From DASZVB01 sp035545855 (GTDB lineage Bacteria; Myxococcota_A; Polyangia; Polyangiales; Polyangiaceae), in assembly GCA_035545855.1 (NCBI GenBank), contig DASZXK010000157.1:4774-68773 (forward strand): 64,000 nt of DNA. Reading direction: 5' to 3'. The number at the start of each line of letters is the position of its first letter. Positions within the stretch are counted from its first letter, which is position 1. The notes under the pieces were generated by a model. That model ran no database searches. It had not been told where the DNA came from and saw only the letters and a program-made list of their open reading frames with translations. The translations under genes were made by a program, and so were the position numbers. Of the stretch, positions 25,678 through 34,836 are shown piece by piece.

Positions 25678-26253
25678 TCACCACGCCGTCGCGAGCCGGA
25701 TCTTTTCGGCCTGCCCGACCCGGTAGAAGCGCCGGAGAAAAGCCAGCGCCTGGGCTCCGGGGGAGCGCGTGCGGAGTCGTCCCGCGACGCGCGCGGCGAG
25801 CGTCGCCGCGAGCCGGTAGCGGTGGCCGCGCTCCGTCTCCTCCGCGTGGAGATGCCGGACGTTTCCGTAGAGTGCGCGGGACGCTTGGCGGGCTCTCGCG
25901 GCGTCGAGGCGCGTTCCCTCGAACGCCAGCACGACGAACTTGTCGACCTCGGCCTGGAGCTCCAGCTCGAGCTCCGTCGCGGGGAGCTCCACGCGCGCCC
26001 GCTCGGCGACGTACACGAAGTGGCTGACGCCCTCGACGAGCTGCGCGTGATGATCGAGACGCGCTGAAGCGTCGTTCACGGGCAAGAGGAGCGCGAGCTC
26101 GAGCGCGCCCTCGTTCTCGCGCACGAACAGCGTTTCCCGCTCGCCGGCCTCGGCGTCGCGGACGTACTCCGTCACGTCGGGGCCCGCCTCGAGCTCGTAG
26201 AAGGACTCGAGCCGCCGCTGGATTCGCCGTGCGCGCTCGTGCCTCGCGTCCAT
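25678..26253 (-). CDS. Unknown protein, second gene of a two-gene unit
   Basis: 191 residues from ATG 26253 (upstream in-frame translation is Arg/Pro-rich and overlaps the preceding gene, so it was not used). Starts MDARHERARRIQRRLESFYELE; contains 'PNDASARLDHHAQ'-like and 'VSHFVYVAERARVELPATELELELQAEVDKFVVL' stretches suggesting an alpha/beta fold with a long amphipathic strand-helix pair. No signal peptide, no membrane segment, no known motif. The upstream gene stops six bases before it, so the two are cotranscribed and probably act together. Confidence 0.65.
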   Translation of the reverse strand: MDARHERARRIQRRLESFYELEAGPDVTEYVRDAEAGERETLFVRENEGALELALLLPVNDASARLDHHAQLVEGVSHFVYVAERARVELPATELELELQAEVDKFVVLAFEGTRLDAARARQASRALYGNVRHLHAEETERGHRYRLAATLAARVAGRLRTRSPGAQALAFLRRFYRVGQAEKIRLATAW

Positions 26254-26258
26254 GGCGC

Positions 26259-26867
26259 TCAGTGGAGGGTCCCGCTCCCGCGGAGGGGGACGATTCCCCA
26301 CCCGGCCAGCGCTTGCGCCAGCGCGGGCGTGCCGCGCCGGCTCCACCGCTCGTAGACGTCGAGCACGCTCTTCGGTGACGTCGCGCTCGTCGCGTAGAGC
26401 GCGTCCGCGACGTCTTCGAGGAGCTTCACGAGATCCGCGAAGTGCGTCGCGAGCTCGTCGAAGACGTGCGGGCCGCGGTTCTCTCCCGCCGCTCGCCGGA
26501 GCATCGCCGACGCGGCGTCGTATGCCGTCCTGCCCAGGTCCTGCACGAAGCGCCGTTCCACGCCGCGTCGCTCGAGGCTCTCGGCGAAGAACCCGCTCAC
26601 GTACAGGGCGTGATCACCGAGCCCCCGGAGTCGCTCGAAGCGCGCCGGGCCGACGGTGTCGAGCGCGTCTCGGAGCTGCAGGCTCAGGGGCCTGTCGAGC
26701 GCGGCCTTCGAGAGCGCGCCTGGCTGCGCGTACCCGGCGAGGAGGCCGGCGACGTAGAGGGCGGTGGGTGCGTCCGGGTCGGCTCCTCGGGCCCGGGCGG
26801 CCTCTCTCACCCGGGTCTCGAAGAACGCGAGGACGGTTTCGTTGGAGTCGATCACGGGGCTGACCAC
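26259..26867 (-). CDS. Unknown helical protein, first gene of a two-gene unit
   Basis: 202 residues from GTG 26867. Predicted mostly helical: 'VLAFFETRVREAARARG', 'LYVAGLLAGYAQPG', 'LGDHALYVSGFFAESLERRG', 'FDELATHFADLVKLLEDVADALYA'. The pattern 'LGDHALYVSGFF' with 'YVAGLLA' recalls small alpha-helical proteins conserved in myxobacteria, but I do not recognise a named family. Oriented away from groES, so the 295 bases between hold both promoters. The start is uncertain: a GTG twelve bases downstream is also in frame. Confidence 0.65.
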   Translation of the reverse strand: MVSPVIDSNETVLAFFETRVREAARARGADPDAPTALYVAGLLAGYAQPGALSKAALDRPLSLQLRDALDTVGPARFERLRGLGDHALYVSGFFAESLERRGVERRFVQDLGRTAYDAASAMLRRAAGENRGPHVFDELATHFADLVKLLEDVADALYATSATSPKSVLDVYERWSRRGTPALAQALAGWGIVPLRGSGTLH

Positions 26868-26954
26868 TAAACAAAGGTACGGCGCCCCGCGTTTCTGCCA
26901 GAGTCTCCCGGGCCGATTTTCAGCACTCGGAGGCGGAGGCTGCCAGAACGGGCC

Positions 26955-26982
26955 TTGACACCCCTTGCCGGATGCCTAACCT
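26955..26982 (+). promoter_or_regulatory. Sigma70-like promoter of groESL
   Basis: TTGACA (perfect -35) at 26,955-26,960 and TAACCT at 26,977-26,982, with a 16-base spacer. Expected start point near 26,989 lies directly before the CIRCE operator. Confidence 0.6.
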
Positions 26983-26991
26983 CCAGCGCTG

Positions 26992-27018
26992 CTAGCACTC
27001 GGGGCTGTTGAGTGCCAA
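26992..27018 (+). promoter_or_regulatory. CIRCE operator (HrcA binding site) upstream of groES
   Basis: CTAGCACTC - nine bases - GAGTGCCAA. The consensus is TTAGCACTC-N9-GAGTGCTAA; each arm has eight of nine matches. It sits at the expected transcription start, the usual place for HrcA repression of groESL, with release on heat or misfolding stress. No hrcA gene is in the window. Confidence 0.92.
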
Positions 27019-27162
27019 CGGCCAGGAGCGCAGCAAAAACGGGGACTTGAGAGGACGTTCCTCCAGGGCATCACCCGAAATCATCGTCTCTCGCGGGCAC
27101 CGCTTTCGGGAGCGAAGCGAGAGAAGCACCCCCCAACACTCGAAACACACGGAGAGTTTTCC

Positions 27163-27453
27163 ATGAAGATCAGACCGCTGCAGGACCGCGTGCTCGTAAA
27201 GCGCGTGGAAGAAGAGCAGAAGACCAAGGGCGGAATCATCATCCCCGACTCGGCGAAGGAGAAGCCCATCGAGGGCGAGGTCATCGCCGTCGGCAACGGC
27301 AAGGTGCTGGAAGACGGCAAGGTCCGCGCCCTCGACATCAAGAAGGGCGATCGGATCCTCTTCGGCAAGTACGCCGGCACGGAAGTGAAGATCGAGAACG
27401 TCGAACACCTCATCCTGCGCGAGGAAGACATCCTCGGCGTCATCGAGAAGTGA
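27163..27453 (+). CDS. groES: Co-chaperonin GroES (Hsp10)
   Basis: 96 residues, the standard length. Starts MKIRPLQDRVLVKR; the mobile loop 'EEEQKTKGGIIIPDSAKEKP' (about 15-35) contacts GroEL and the rest matches the beta-barrel core ('IEGEVIAVGNGKV', 'KKGDRILFGKYAGTEVKI', 'LILREEDILGVIE'). Caps the GroEL folding chamber in the cytoplasm. GGAGAG lies seven bases before ATG. First gene of the CIRCE-controlled operon; groEL follows after 14 bases. Confidence 0.98.
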   Translation: MKIRPLQDRVLVKRVEEEQKTKGGIIIPDSAKEKPIEGEVIAVGNGKVLEDGKVRALDIKKGDRILFGKYAGTEVKIENVEHLILREEDILGVIEK

Positions 27454-27467
27454 GAAGGAGCTGACAG

Positions 27468-29093
<1,626 letters not shown>

Positions 29094-29144
29094 GAGCACG
29101 CTGGCGCGACCGCGCGGCCCGTCCGGGCTGCACGGTCCCGACGA

Positions 29145-29176
29145 AAGGCCGATTCCGCGCGGGCGGAGTCGGCCTT
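29145..29176 (+). terminator. Hairpin after groEL, probable terminator
   Basis: AAGGCCGATTCCGC (29,145-29,158) pairs with the inverted copy at 29,163-29,176 across a 4-base GCGG loop, with one mismatch in 14. The following bases (CGTCGTTC) are only weakly T-rich. It lies 52 bases after the groEL stop. Confidence 0.75.
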
Positions 29177-29273
29177 CGTCGTTCATCCAGACTGTATCGA
29201 TCGTTCTCGGCCGCGGATCGCTCGACTTGGCGGCGAACGCTTGTAGAGTCCCCCCCTCGGAGGGCTTCCTTTC

Positions 29274-29915
29274 TTGTTCGCCCCTCGTCTGTCCCGGATC
29301 TTGCTGCTCTCGGCGCTGCTCGCGCCGTCGTGCGCGAAGAAGCACGCGCCGACGATCGTGTGTCCTCGCGCAGAGCCCGCGTTCCGGCTGCAGGTATCGG
29401 CGATCGCGGCGGCGGTCCCCGACGGTACCCGCATCGAGGTGACCGGGTATCAGGGGAACCAGTCGGAGACGTTCGTCGCCGGCGAACCGGGACGCCACGT
29501 GGACGTGTGTTGCCAGTTCGGCCCTCGCGTCACCGGCGCTCTCCCGCACGTCGTCTGTCCGACGGGGAGCACGACGTCCTCGGTCGGCACCGTGCGAGCA
29601 CACCTGGACGAAGACGGTTCGGTCGTGCTGGACGGGAGCGCGCCGGTGGACGCTTCCGTTCGATTCGAGGGAGGCGCCGGCGGCGAACGGGACGGCGGCA
29701 CGCGCGATTCGGGCGCTCCGCCCCCTCCCGATGGAGGCAACCCCGATCGCGCCCTTCAGTGCGAGCTCTGGACGAACGGCTCCGCCACGCTTCACGTCGC
29801 CGCGCCGCACTTCGCGCCCGTGACGGAAGATCTCGTCTCGAAGCTCCGGGACGACGGGTGCGGCGTCCGCACCGTGGACACGGAGCTCGTGCTCGTGCAC
29901 GTCGACGGCGGCTGA
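29274..29915 (+). CDS. Putative lipoprotein of unknown function
   Basis: 213 residues from TTG 29274, nine bases after a GGAGGG ribosome binding site. Signal MFAPRLSRILLLSALLAPSC ends with the lipobox L-A-P-S-C. The mature protein has two beta-rich parts separated by a Gly/Asp/Pro linker (GGAGGERDGGTRDSGAPPPPDGG) and three or four cysteines likely to pair. No family recognised. It converges with the next lipoprotein gene. Confidence 0.68.
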   Translation: MFAPRLSRILLLSALLAPSCAKKHAPTIVCPRAEPAFRLQVSAIAAAVPDGTRIEVTGYQGNQSETFVAGEPGRHVDVCCQFGPRVTGALPHVVCPTGSTTSSVGTVRAHLDEDGSVVLDGSAPVDASVRFEGGAGGERDGGTRDSGAPPPPDGGNPDRALQCELWTNGSATLHVAAPHFAPVTEDLVSKLRDDGCGVRTVDTELVLVHVDGG

Positions 29916-29982
29916 CCACGACGCGAATCGACCGAGACCGCCGTTCGTCCCCGGAGCTCGCGAGGCGGCGAGTCCTCGCCTC

Positions 29983-30642
29983 TCAGTGCGAGGGGGGGCG
30001 GCCCGGCGGGGGCGCGTCCTCGTCGCTCGTCGTCGTCGTGACGGAATCGCCGGTCGCGATGTCCACCCGTGGCCCGAAGGAGCGGAGGACGGCGGTCTCC
30101 CGCTCGTGACCGGAGTCGCTCGCCGCCTCGGCGTCGATCTCCACGAGTCCGACGTGAGGACAGAGGGTCGTCGTGACGACGCGCTGGAGTCCCGGTTCGC
30201 CCGTCTCCTCCACGGTCTTCAGACACCCCTGGAACTGCCCGGCAGGCACCGTGACGGCCTCGTCCACCGCGTCGAGTCGGACGACACCCGTCTTGCTGCG
30301 CCACGTGCGACCCTTCTGGATCGGGCCCTGCAGGAGATAGCCGCCCTCGACGTAGGCGACGCCGTCGGGCAAGATCTCGAGACGCTCCGTCTTCGCGCTC
30401 ATCTTCAGATCCACTCGCCCCTCGCGCGGTCGGAAGATCTGGACGATGAGCACTCCACGGGCTCCCGTCGACTCCCGGGTGGTGTCGTAGGAGAACACCG
30501 TCCCGTCTTCGAGCGGCAGGTACTTCTCGATCTCGGTGGTGGACACGGCAGGAGCCGCGGCGGGGGCGACCTCGGGCGGGGGCGTGGAATGGCACGCGGC
30601 GGCGAGGAACGAGCACAGTGCGGCGAAGAGGCGACGGCGCAT
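29983..30642 (-). CDS. Putative lipoprotein of unknown function
   Basis: 219 residues from ATG 30642. Signal MRRRLFAALCSFLAAAC has lipobox L-A-A-A-C. The body is a beta-rich domain: 'YLPLEDGTVFSYDTTRESTG', 'YLLQGPIQKGRTWRS', 'VTVPAGQFQGCLKTVEE' and 'TTLCPHVGLVEID'. This order (LEDGTxFxYxTT ... GxTWxS ... VPAGxFxxCxxV ... CPxVGLV) is seen in many bacterial lipoproteins with a single disulfide; function unknown. The tail is disordered (Thr/Asp/Pro-rich). Confidence 0.72.
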   Translation of the reverse strand: MRRRLFAALCSFLAAACHSTPPPEVAPAAAPAVSTTEIEKYLPLEDGTVFSYDTTRESTGARGVLIVQIFRPREGRVDLKMSAKTERLEILPDGVAYVEGGYLLQGPIQKGRTWRSKTGVVRLDAVDEAVTVPAGQFQGCLKTVEETGEPGLQRVVTTTLCPHVGLVEIDAEAASDSGHERETAVLRSFGPRVDIATGDSVTTTTSDEDAPPPGRPPSH

Positions 30643-30733
30643 TCCTTCGAGGAGTAGCGGACCTCGGGCGGGAGGGGTAGCGCGGAGCGCCGGGGTCGGG
30701 CGCGCTGCGTGCGCCGTGCCGTGCGCCGTCGGG

Positions 30734-31090
30734 CTACGGGTGCACGTGGTACGCCCACGCCGCGAGGATCGCGAGGAGGACGGCCGAAACGACGAGCAGG
30801 TACTTCGCGAGCGGGTCCGGCTCGATCCGCCGGAGGAGCTCCTCCGCGGCCGCGCGGACCTCCGCGCGGTCCGTCTCTCGAGCGAGCTTCGGCGCGTCCG
30901 CCCGGACGAGCGCGTAGTTGCCGACCTCGAACGCGGCGACGAGCCGGTCGAGCGCCGGGTCTGCCGGAAAATCGAGGACGAAGCGGGGGCGGTCCATGCC
31001 GTCCTTCGTGAGCGTGCGCGGCTCCGGCTTGCCCGCTGGAGGCGGCTCGGCCGCTGCGGCAGCGCTCCGGGCATTCTCCGGCTCCGTCAT
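30734..31090 (-). CDS. Small tail-anchored membrane protein
   Basis: 118 residues from ATG 31090, whose first base is the last base of the preceding stop (TGATG), so translation is coupled to the MBOAT gene. An Ala/Pro-rich N-terminus is followed by 'MDRPRFVLDFPADPALDRLVAAFEVGNYALVRADAPKLA', a short TPR-like helical pair, and one C-terminal membrane helix (YLLVVSAVLLAILAAWAYHV). Cytoplasmic domain with tail anchor; possibly an adaptor to the acyltransferase. No known family. Confidence 0.72.
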   Translation of the reverse strand: MTEPENARSAAAAAEPPPAGKPEPRTLTKDGMDRPRFVLDFPADPALDRLVAAFEVGNYALVRADAPKLARETDRAEVRAAAEELLRRIEPDPLAKYLLVVSAVLLAILAAWAYHVHP

Positions 31091-32514
31091 CAGAACTGAA
31101 AGTACACGAAGGGGACGACCTCGGCGCTCTCCATTTCGCGGATGAAAGCGGCGGCGAGCACGAGACACGCGCCCTGCGCCACGGCGGGGAGGCCAGCGAA
31201 GCCGCTCCGGCTCCGCGCGTACCAGGCTTCGGGGACGAAATGAGAGCCGAGGCCGAGCGCGAGCACGCCGAGCACGGGCAAGGGCAGATTCGGATGGAAC
31301 GTCGTGCCCGTCGCGAGCGTGGCGAGCACGGCGCGCGCGCCCCGGAACGTGTCCGCCCGGAAGAAGATCCACGCGAAGCAGACGAAGTGGAAGGTGAGCA
31401 CGCCGTAGAGGAGCCGTGCCGCGACGGAGGACGTCTCCGCGATGCCGAGTCGCTCCCTCCGGCGCGAGAGCGCCCGCGTGACGGCGAGCGCTCCGCCGTG
31501 GAGGCCGCCCCAGACGACGAACGTCCAGTTCGCTCCGTGCCAGAGGCCGCCGAGGAGCATCGTGAGGAGGAGGTTCACGTACGTCCGCGCCGGGCCCTTC
31601 CGGTTCCCGCCGAGCGGAACGTAGAGGTAATCCCTGAGCCACGTGGAGAGCGAGATGTGCCAGCGGCGCCAGAAGTCCTGGACGTTCACGGCCTTGTACG
31701 GCGCGTCGAAGTTCTTCGGGAAGCGGACGCCGAGGAGCCGCGCCGAGCCGATGGCGATGTCCGTGTAGCCGGAGAAATCGCAGTAGATCTGCACGGCGTA
31801 GCCGAGGACGGCCGCGTAACACTCGAGCGCCGAGTACTGCGCCGGTGCGTCGAAGACGCGATCGACGAGGTTTACGGCGAGGTAGTCGCCGATGGCGATC
31901 TTCTTCACGAGCCCGAGGGCGACGAGGAAGAGGGCTTCGGAGGCGGCATCCTCCTCGAAGCGCGCCGGGGCCGCGAGCTGCGGGAGGAGATCCCGCGGGC
32001 GGACGATCGGCCCGGCGACGAGGTGCGGGAAGAACGCGACGAACGTCAGGTACTCGAGGTAGCTCGCGTGAGGTTCGATGTCCTTCCGGTACACGTCGAT
32101 GACGTAGCTCATCGACTCGAACGTGAAGAAGCTGATGCCCACCGGCAGCGCGACGTGCAGCGCGAGCGCGGGCGGGTGGAAACCGAACGCCGAGAGGACC
32201 GAGCGCGCCGTCTCGAGACCGAAGTCCAGGTACTTGAAGACGGCGAGGACGCCGAGGTTCGTGACGACCGTGACGGAGAGCCATCGCTTGCGGCTCGCAT
32301 CGGTGGGCGCGCGGGCGATGCGATTGCCGAGCAGCCAGTCGATCGTCGACGAGGCGAAGACGAGCGGCAGGAATTTCACGCTGAAGTGCGCGTAGAACGC
32401 GTAGCTCGCCCCGAGCAGGAAGAGGATCCGCACCTTCCGGTACCTCGCGAGGAGCCACGACACCGTGAACGCGACGGCGAAGAACTTGGCGTAGGCGAGG
32501 GTGTTGAACAGCAC
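31090..32514 (-). CDS. MBOAT-family membrane-bound O-acyltransferase (AlgI/PatA/DltB-like)
   Basis: 474 residues with about ten membrane segments. Signature 'FWRRWHISLSTWLRDYLYVPLGGNRKG' and catalytic His in 'LGGLWHGANWTF' are typical of the MBOAT superfamily, closest in pattern to AlgI-type proteins that move acetyl groups across the inner membrane for exopolysaccharide O-acetylation. N-terminus MLFNTLAYAKFF is the normal AlgI-type start. No AlgJ/AlgX-type periplasmic transferase is adjacent; a polysaccharide deacetylase lies on the opposite side of the divergent promoter region. Substrate unknown. Confidence 0.92.
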   Translation of the reverse strand: MLFNTLAYAKFFAVAFTVSWLLARYRKVRILFLLGASYAFYAHFSVKFLPLVFASSTIDWLLGNRIARAPTDASRKRWLSVTVVTNLGVLAVFKYLDFGLETARSVLSAFGFHPPALALHVALPVGISFFTFESMSYVIDVYRKDIEPHASYLEYLTFVAFFPHLVAGPIVRPRDLLPQLAAPARFEEDAASEALFLVALGLVKKIAIGDYLAVNLVDRVFDAPAQYSALECYAAVLGYAVQIYCDFSGYTDIAIGSARLLGVRFPKNFDAPYKAVNVQDFWRRWHISLSTWLRDYLYVPLGGNRKGPARTYVNLLLTMLLGGLWHGANWTFVVWGGLHGGALAVTRALSRRRERLGIAETSSVAARLLYGVLTFHFVCFAWIFFRADTFRGARAVLATLATGTTFHPNLPLPVLGVLALGLGSHFVPEAWYARSRSGFAGLPAVAQGACLVLAAAFIREMESAEVVPFVYFQF

Positions 32515-32609
32515 GGCGAAACGGAACGCAGGGCTTCCCAGTATGGAACAGCCGCGGGCGCCGCGAGGGACTTTCCCCGGCGGGCGTCTCGTGTGAGGCT
32601 CCGGCCGCC

Positions 32610-33086
32610 ATGTGGATGCGGCTCGTGTTCGCGCTCGTGAAGGGCGGCCTCGGCGGATTCGTCGGCGCGGCGGTCGCCGCCGTGCTCGGCGGAAAGGTGC
32701 CGGCCGCGGCCTACGCGGGCGCCGCGTTCACGGGCGTCGTCACGGGTCTCCTCGCCGGACGGCCCGTCTGGGCGGAGGGAGGCCGAAGGGAGGCCGCCGT
32801 GAAGGTTCCCGCGGGCGTGTTCCTCGCCCTGGCGACGCTCTTCGGCTTCCGGAAATGGCTCTCCGCCGTCACGGTGGGCGCTTCCGTCCCGCTCGGCGAC
32901 GCGCCGTTCGTCGCGCTTCCGCTGCTCGCCGTCGCGATCGCCCTCGTGCTCGAAGTCGACGACGAGTTCGGCGCGGACGCGTTCGTCGCGGGGCCGCGCG
33001 CCGAGGCTCCCGGCACGACGCCCGCTGCCGACCCGGGCGCCCCGGTCGCGCCGTCCGGGAAGAACCCGAACGCCGACGGGAACTGA
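32610..33086 (+). CDS. Small membrane protein of unknown function
   Basis: 158 residues from ATG 32610. Gly/Ala/Val-rich N-terminal half with two to three hydrophobic helices (about 4-25, 32-48, 100-115), then an acidic Pro/Ala-rich tail. Gly-zipper-like patterns (GGLGGFVGAAVAAVLGG) suggest close helix packing. Encoded 22 bases before the deacetylase gene, so probably cotranscribed with it. No family recognised. Confidence 0.6.
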   Translation: MWMRLVFALVKGGLGGFVGAAVAAVLGGKVPAAAYAGAAFTGVVTGLLAGRPVWAEGGRREAAVKVPAGVFLALATLFGFRKWLSAVTVGASVPLGDAPFVALPLLAVAIALVLEVDDEFGADAFVAGPRAEAPGTTPAADPGAPVAPSGKNPNADGN

Positions 33087-33108
33087 GCGCCCGCTCGGGA
33101 GGAACGGG

Positions 33109-33894
33109 GTGCCTCCGGGACGAGTTCTCCTCTGGGTCGCGAGCATCGGCGGGATCGCGCTCGCCGTCCGCTCGGTCGTGGTCGGGCCCGTGCCCCCCAC
33201 GGTCGTGTCCGTGTCCGTGCTCGTCTACTTCGGGCTCGTCCTCGCCGGCGTCCTCGTCCCGGGTCTCTCGATGTTCGGCGACGTCGTGTCGGAGGGCGAC
33301 CGGGAATCGTCCCTCGTCGCGCTCACCTTCGACGACGGTCCGCACCCCGAGACGACGCGACGGGTCCTCGAGCTCCTCGCCGCCGCGGGCGCGCGCGCGA
33401 CGTTCTTCGTCCTCGGGGAGAAAGCCGCGGCTCATCCCGACGTCGTGCGCGAGATCGCACAGGCGGGCCACGCGATCGGCGTCCACGGATTCCGTCACGA
33501 TCGCCTCTACGCGCTGAAGCCGCCGCGAGCCGTGGAAGAGGACGTCGAGCGGGCGGTCTCCGTCGTCCGCGACATCGCGGGAATCGCGCCGCGATGGTTC
33601 CGGCCTCCGGTGGGACAGGTGAGCCCTCGCACCGCGGCGGGTGCCGAGCGCGCCGGCGTCACGCTGGTCGGGTGGACCGTGCGCGGCCTCGACGGGTTCG
33701 CGGGCGCCGACCCGGAGCGCGTGGCGGCGCGAGTCGCTCGCGGTCTCCGTGGCGGCGCGATCGTGCTCCTCCACGACGCGGCGGAGCGAGACGACCACTC
33801 CCCCGCGGCGCTCGCCGCGCTGCCGCGCGTGCTCGAGGCCATCGCTCGCCGGAACCTCCGCGCGGTGACGCTGGACGAGCTCCTGTCGCCGTAG
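33109..33894 (+). CDS. Polysaccharide deacetylase (NodB homology domain)
   Basis: 261 residues from GTG 33109, preceded by GGAGGAA. Two N-terminal membrane segments anchor it. The catalytic domain has motif 1 'TFDDGP' (metal-binding Asp), motif 2 'HGFRH' (HxxxH), motif 3 'RPPVGQ', and the late 'LLHD'. The family removes N- or O-acetyl groups from chitin, peptidoglycan or exopolysaccharides. With the neighbouring MBOAT acyltransferase it may set the acetylation level of a cell-surface polysaccharide, an inference from position only. Confidence 0.9.
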   Translation: MPPGRVLLWVASIGGIALAVRSVVVGPVPPTVVSVSVLVYFGLVLAGVLVPGLSMFGDVVSEGDRESSLVALTFDDGPHPETTRRVLELLAAAGARATFFVLGEKAAAHPDVVREIAQAGHAIGVHGFRHDRLYALKPPRAVEEDVERAVSVVRDIAGIAPRWFRPPVGQVSPRTAAGAERAGVTLVGWTVRGLDGFAGADPERVAARVARGLRGGAIVLLHDAAERDDHSPAALAALPRVLEAIARRNLRAVTLDELLSP

Positions 33895-33933
33895 AGCGCG
33901 GTCCGGGCGTCCCGGGAGAAACGGGAAGCGCCC

Positions 33934-34836
33934 TCACGGCGCCGCCGGCAGCGTGAGCCAGGCCACCGCGTCCTCGATCTTCCGGACGAGGTACGGCCCG
34001 TATTCGTGTCCGGAGCGAAGGTCGACGAGCACGCGCGTTTCGGCCCCGGCCCGGTGCAGGAGGCGCGCCGACGTCGGGGCCTCCTCGGCGCATTTTTTCG
34101 TTCCGCAGACGAACGCGACGCGGGTGCCCCCGCCGTGGACGAATTCCTCCGCCCGCGCGGCGGTCCATTCGCCGAACCCGCCTTCGACGAAGAGCGCCTT
34201 CGGGAACTGCCTCGCGTGCGACGGCAAGACGAGCGCGCCCATCGTCGCGCCCTGGGAGTAGCCGACGTACACGGCAGGGACGTCGTACGCGGCGGAGCTC
34301 GGCGCTCCGCCGGGAGGAGCACCGTACGCGTCGAGGAACGACGTGCGCGTCGCGATCAGGATCTTCTCCAGGGTCGGGTGATCCGGAAAGTAGCGAGGCT
34401 CGGCCTTCACGTCGGCGCGCGGCCCCACGAGGCAGACGACCGTCCCCCGATTGCCGAGCGCCGACCGGAAGACGGCGCATTGCGCGCCCGGGAGGTCCTT
34501 CGCGCCGTGTGCCACGAAGAGCAGGGGAAGCGGACTCGCCGTCTCCGGGGGAAAGGAGACCAGCGCCGCGTCCCACCCGGCGACGGGGAGCGGATGCTCG
34601 CCCTCGCTCCGTGACGCTCGGTCGGCCCTGCCCGTGGAAGTCCCGGGCGGTGGGGGCTCGGTCCCGCGTGCACCGCCCCGGTCGGTCGATGCCGCGTCTT
34701 CGGCGCCCGCCGGTCCCGCGCCGCTGGCCTGCGCCGCGGACGCCTGCCCTCCGTTCCGCGGCGGAGCGTTCCCGCACGACGCTGCGAGCACCGCCACGCC
34801 GATCGCGGAGCCTGCGGAGCGAACGGGGTGCCTCAT
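33934..34836 (-). CDS. Alpha/beta-hydrolase lipoprotein
   Basis: 300 residues from ATG 34836. Signal MRHPVRSAGSAIGVAVLAASC has lipobox L-A-A-S-C; a long Pro/Gly/Ala linker follows (about 22-80). The rest shows an alpha/beta hydrolase: 'LLFVAHGAKD' oxyanion region, nucleophile elbow G-Y-S-Q-G, 'TRVAFVCGTKKC' and a histidine in 'SGHEYGPYL'. It overlaps the upstream histidine kinase stop by four bases (ATGA), so both are translated together. Esterase- or peptidase-like function; substrate unknown. Three cysteines in the domain may form a disulfide. Confidence 0.82.
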   Translation of the reverse strand: MRHPVRSAGSAIGVAVLAASCGNAPPRNGGQASAAQASGAGPAGAEDAASTDRGGARGTEPPPPGTSTGRADRASRSEGEHPLPVAGWDAALVSFPPETASPLPLLFVAHGAKDLPGAQCAVFRSALGNRGTVVCLVGPRADVKAEPRYFPDHPTLEKILIATRTSFLDAYGAPPGGAPSSAAYDVPAVYVGYSQGATMGALVLPSHARQFPKALFVEGGFGEWTAARAEEFVHGGGTRVAFVCGTKKCAEEAPTSARLLHRAGAETRVLVDLRSGHEYGPYLVRKIEDAVAWLTLPAAP

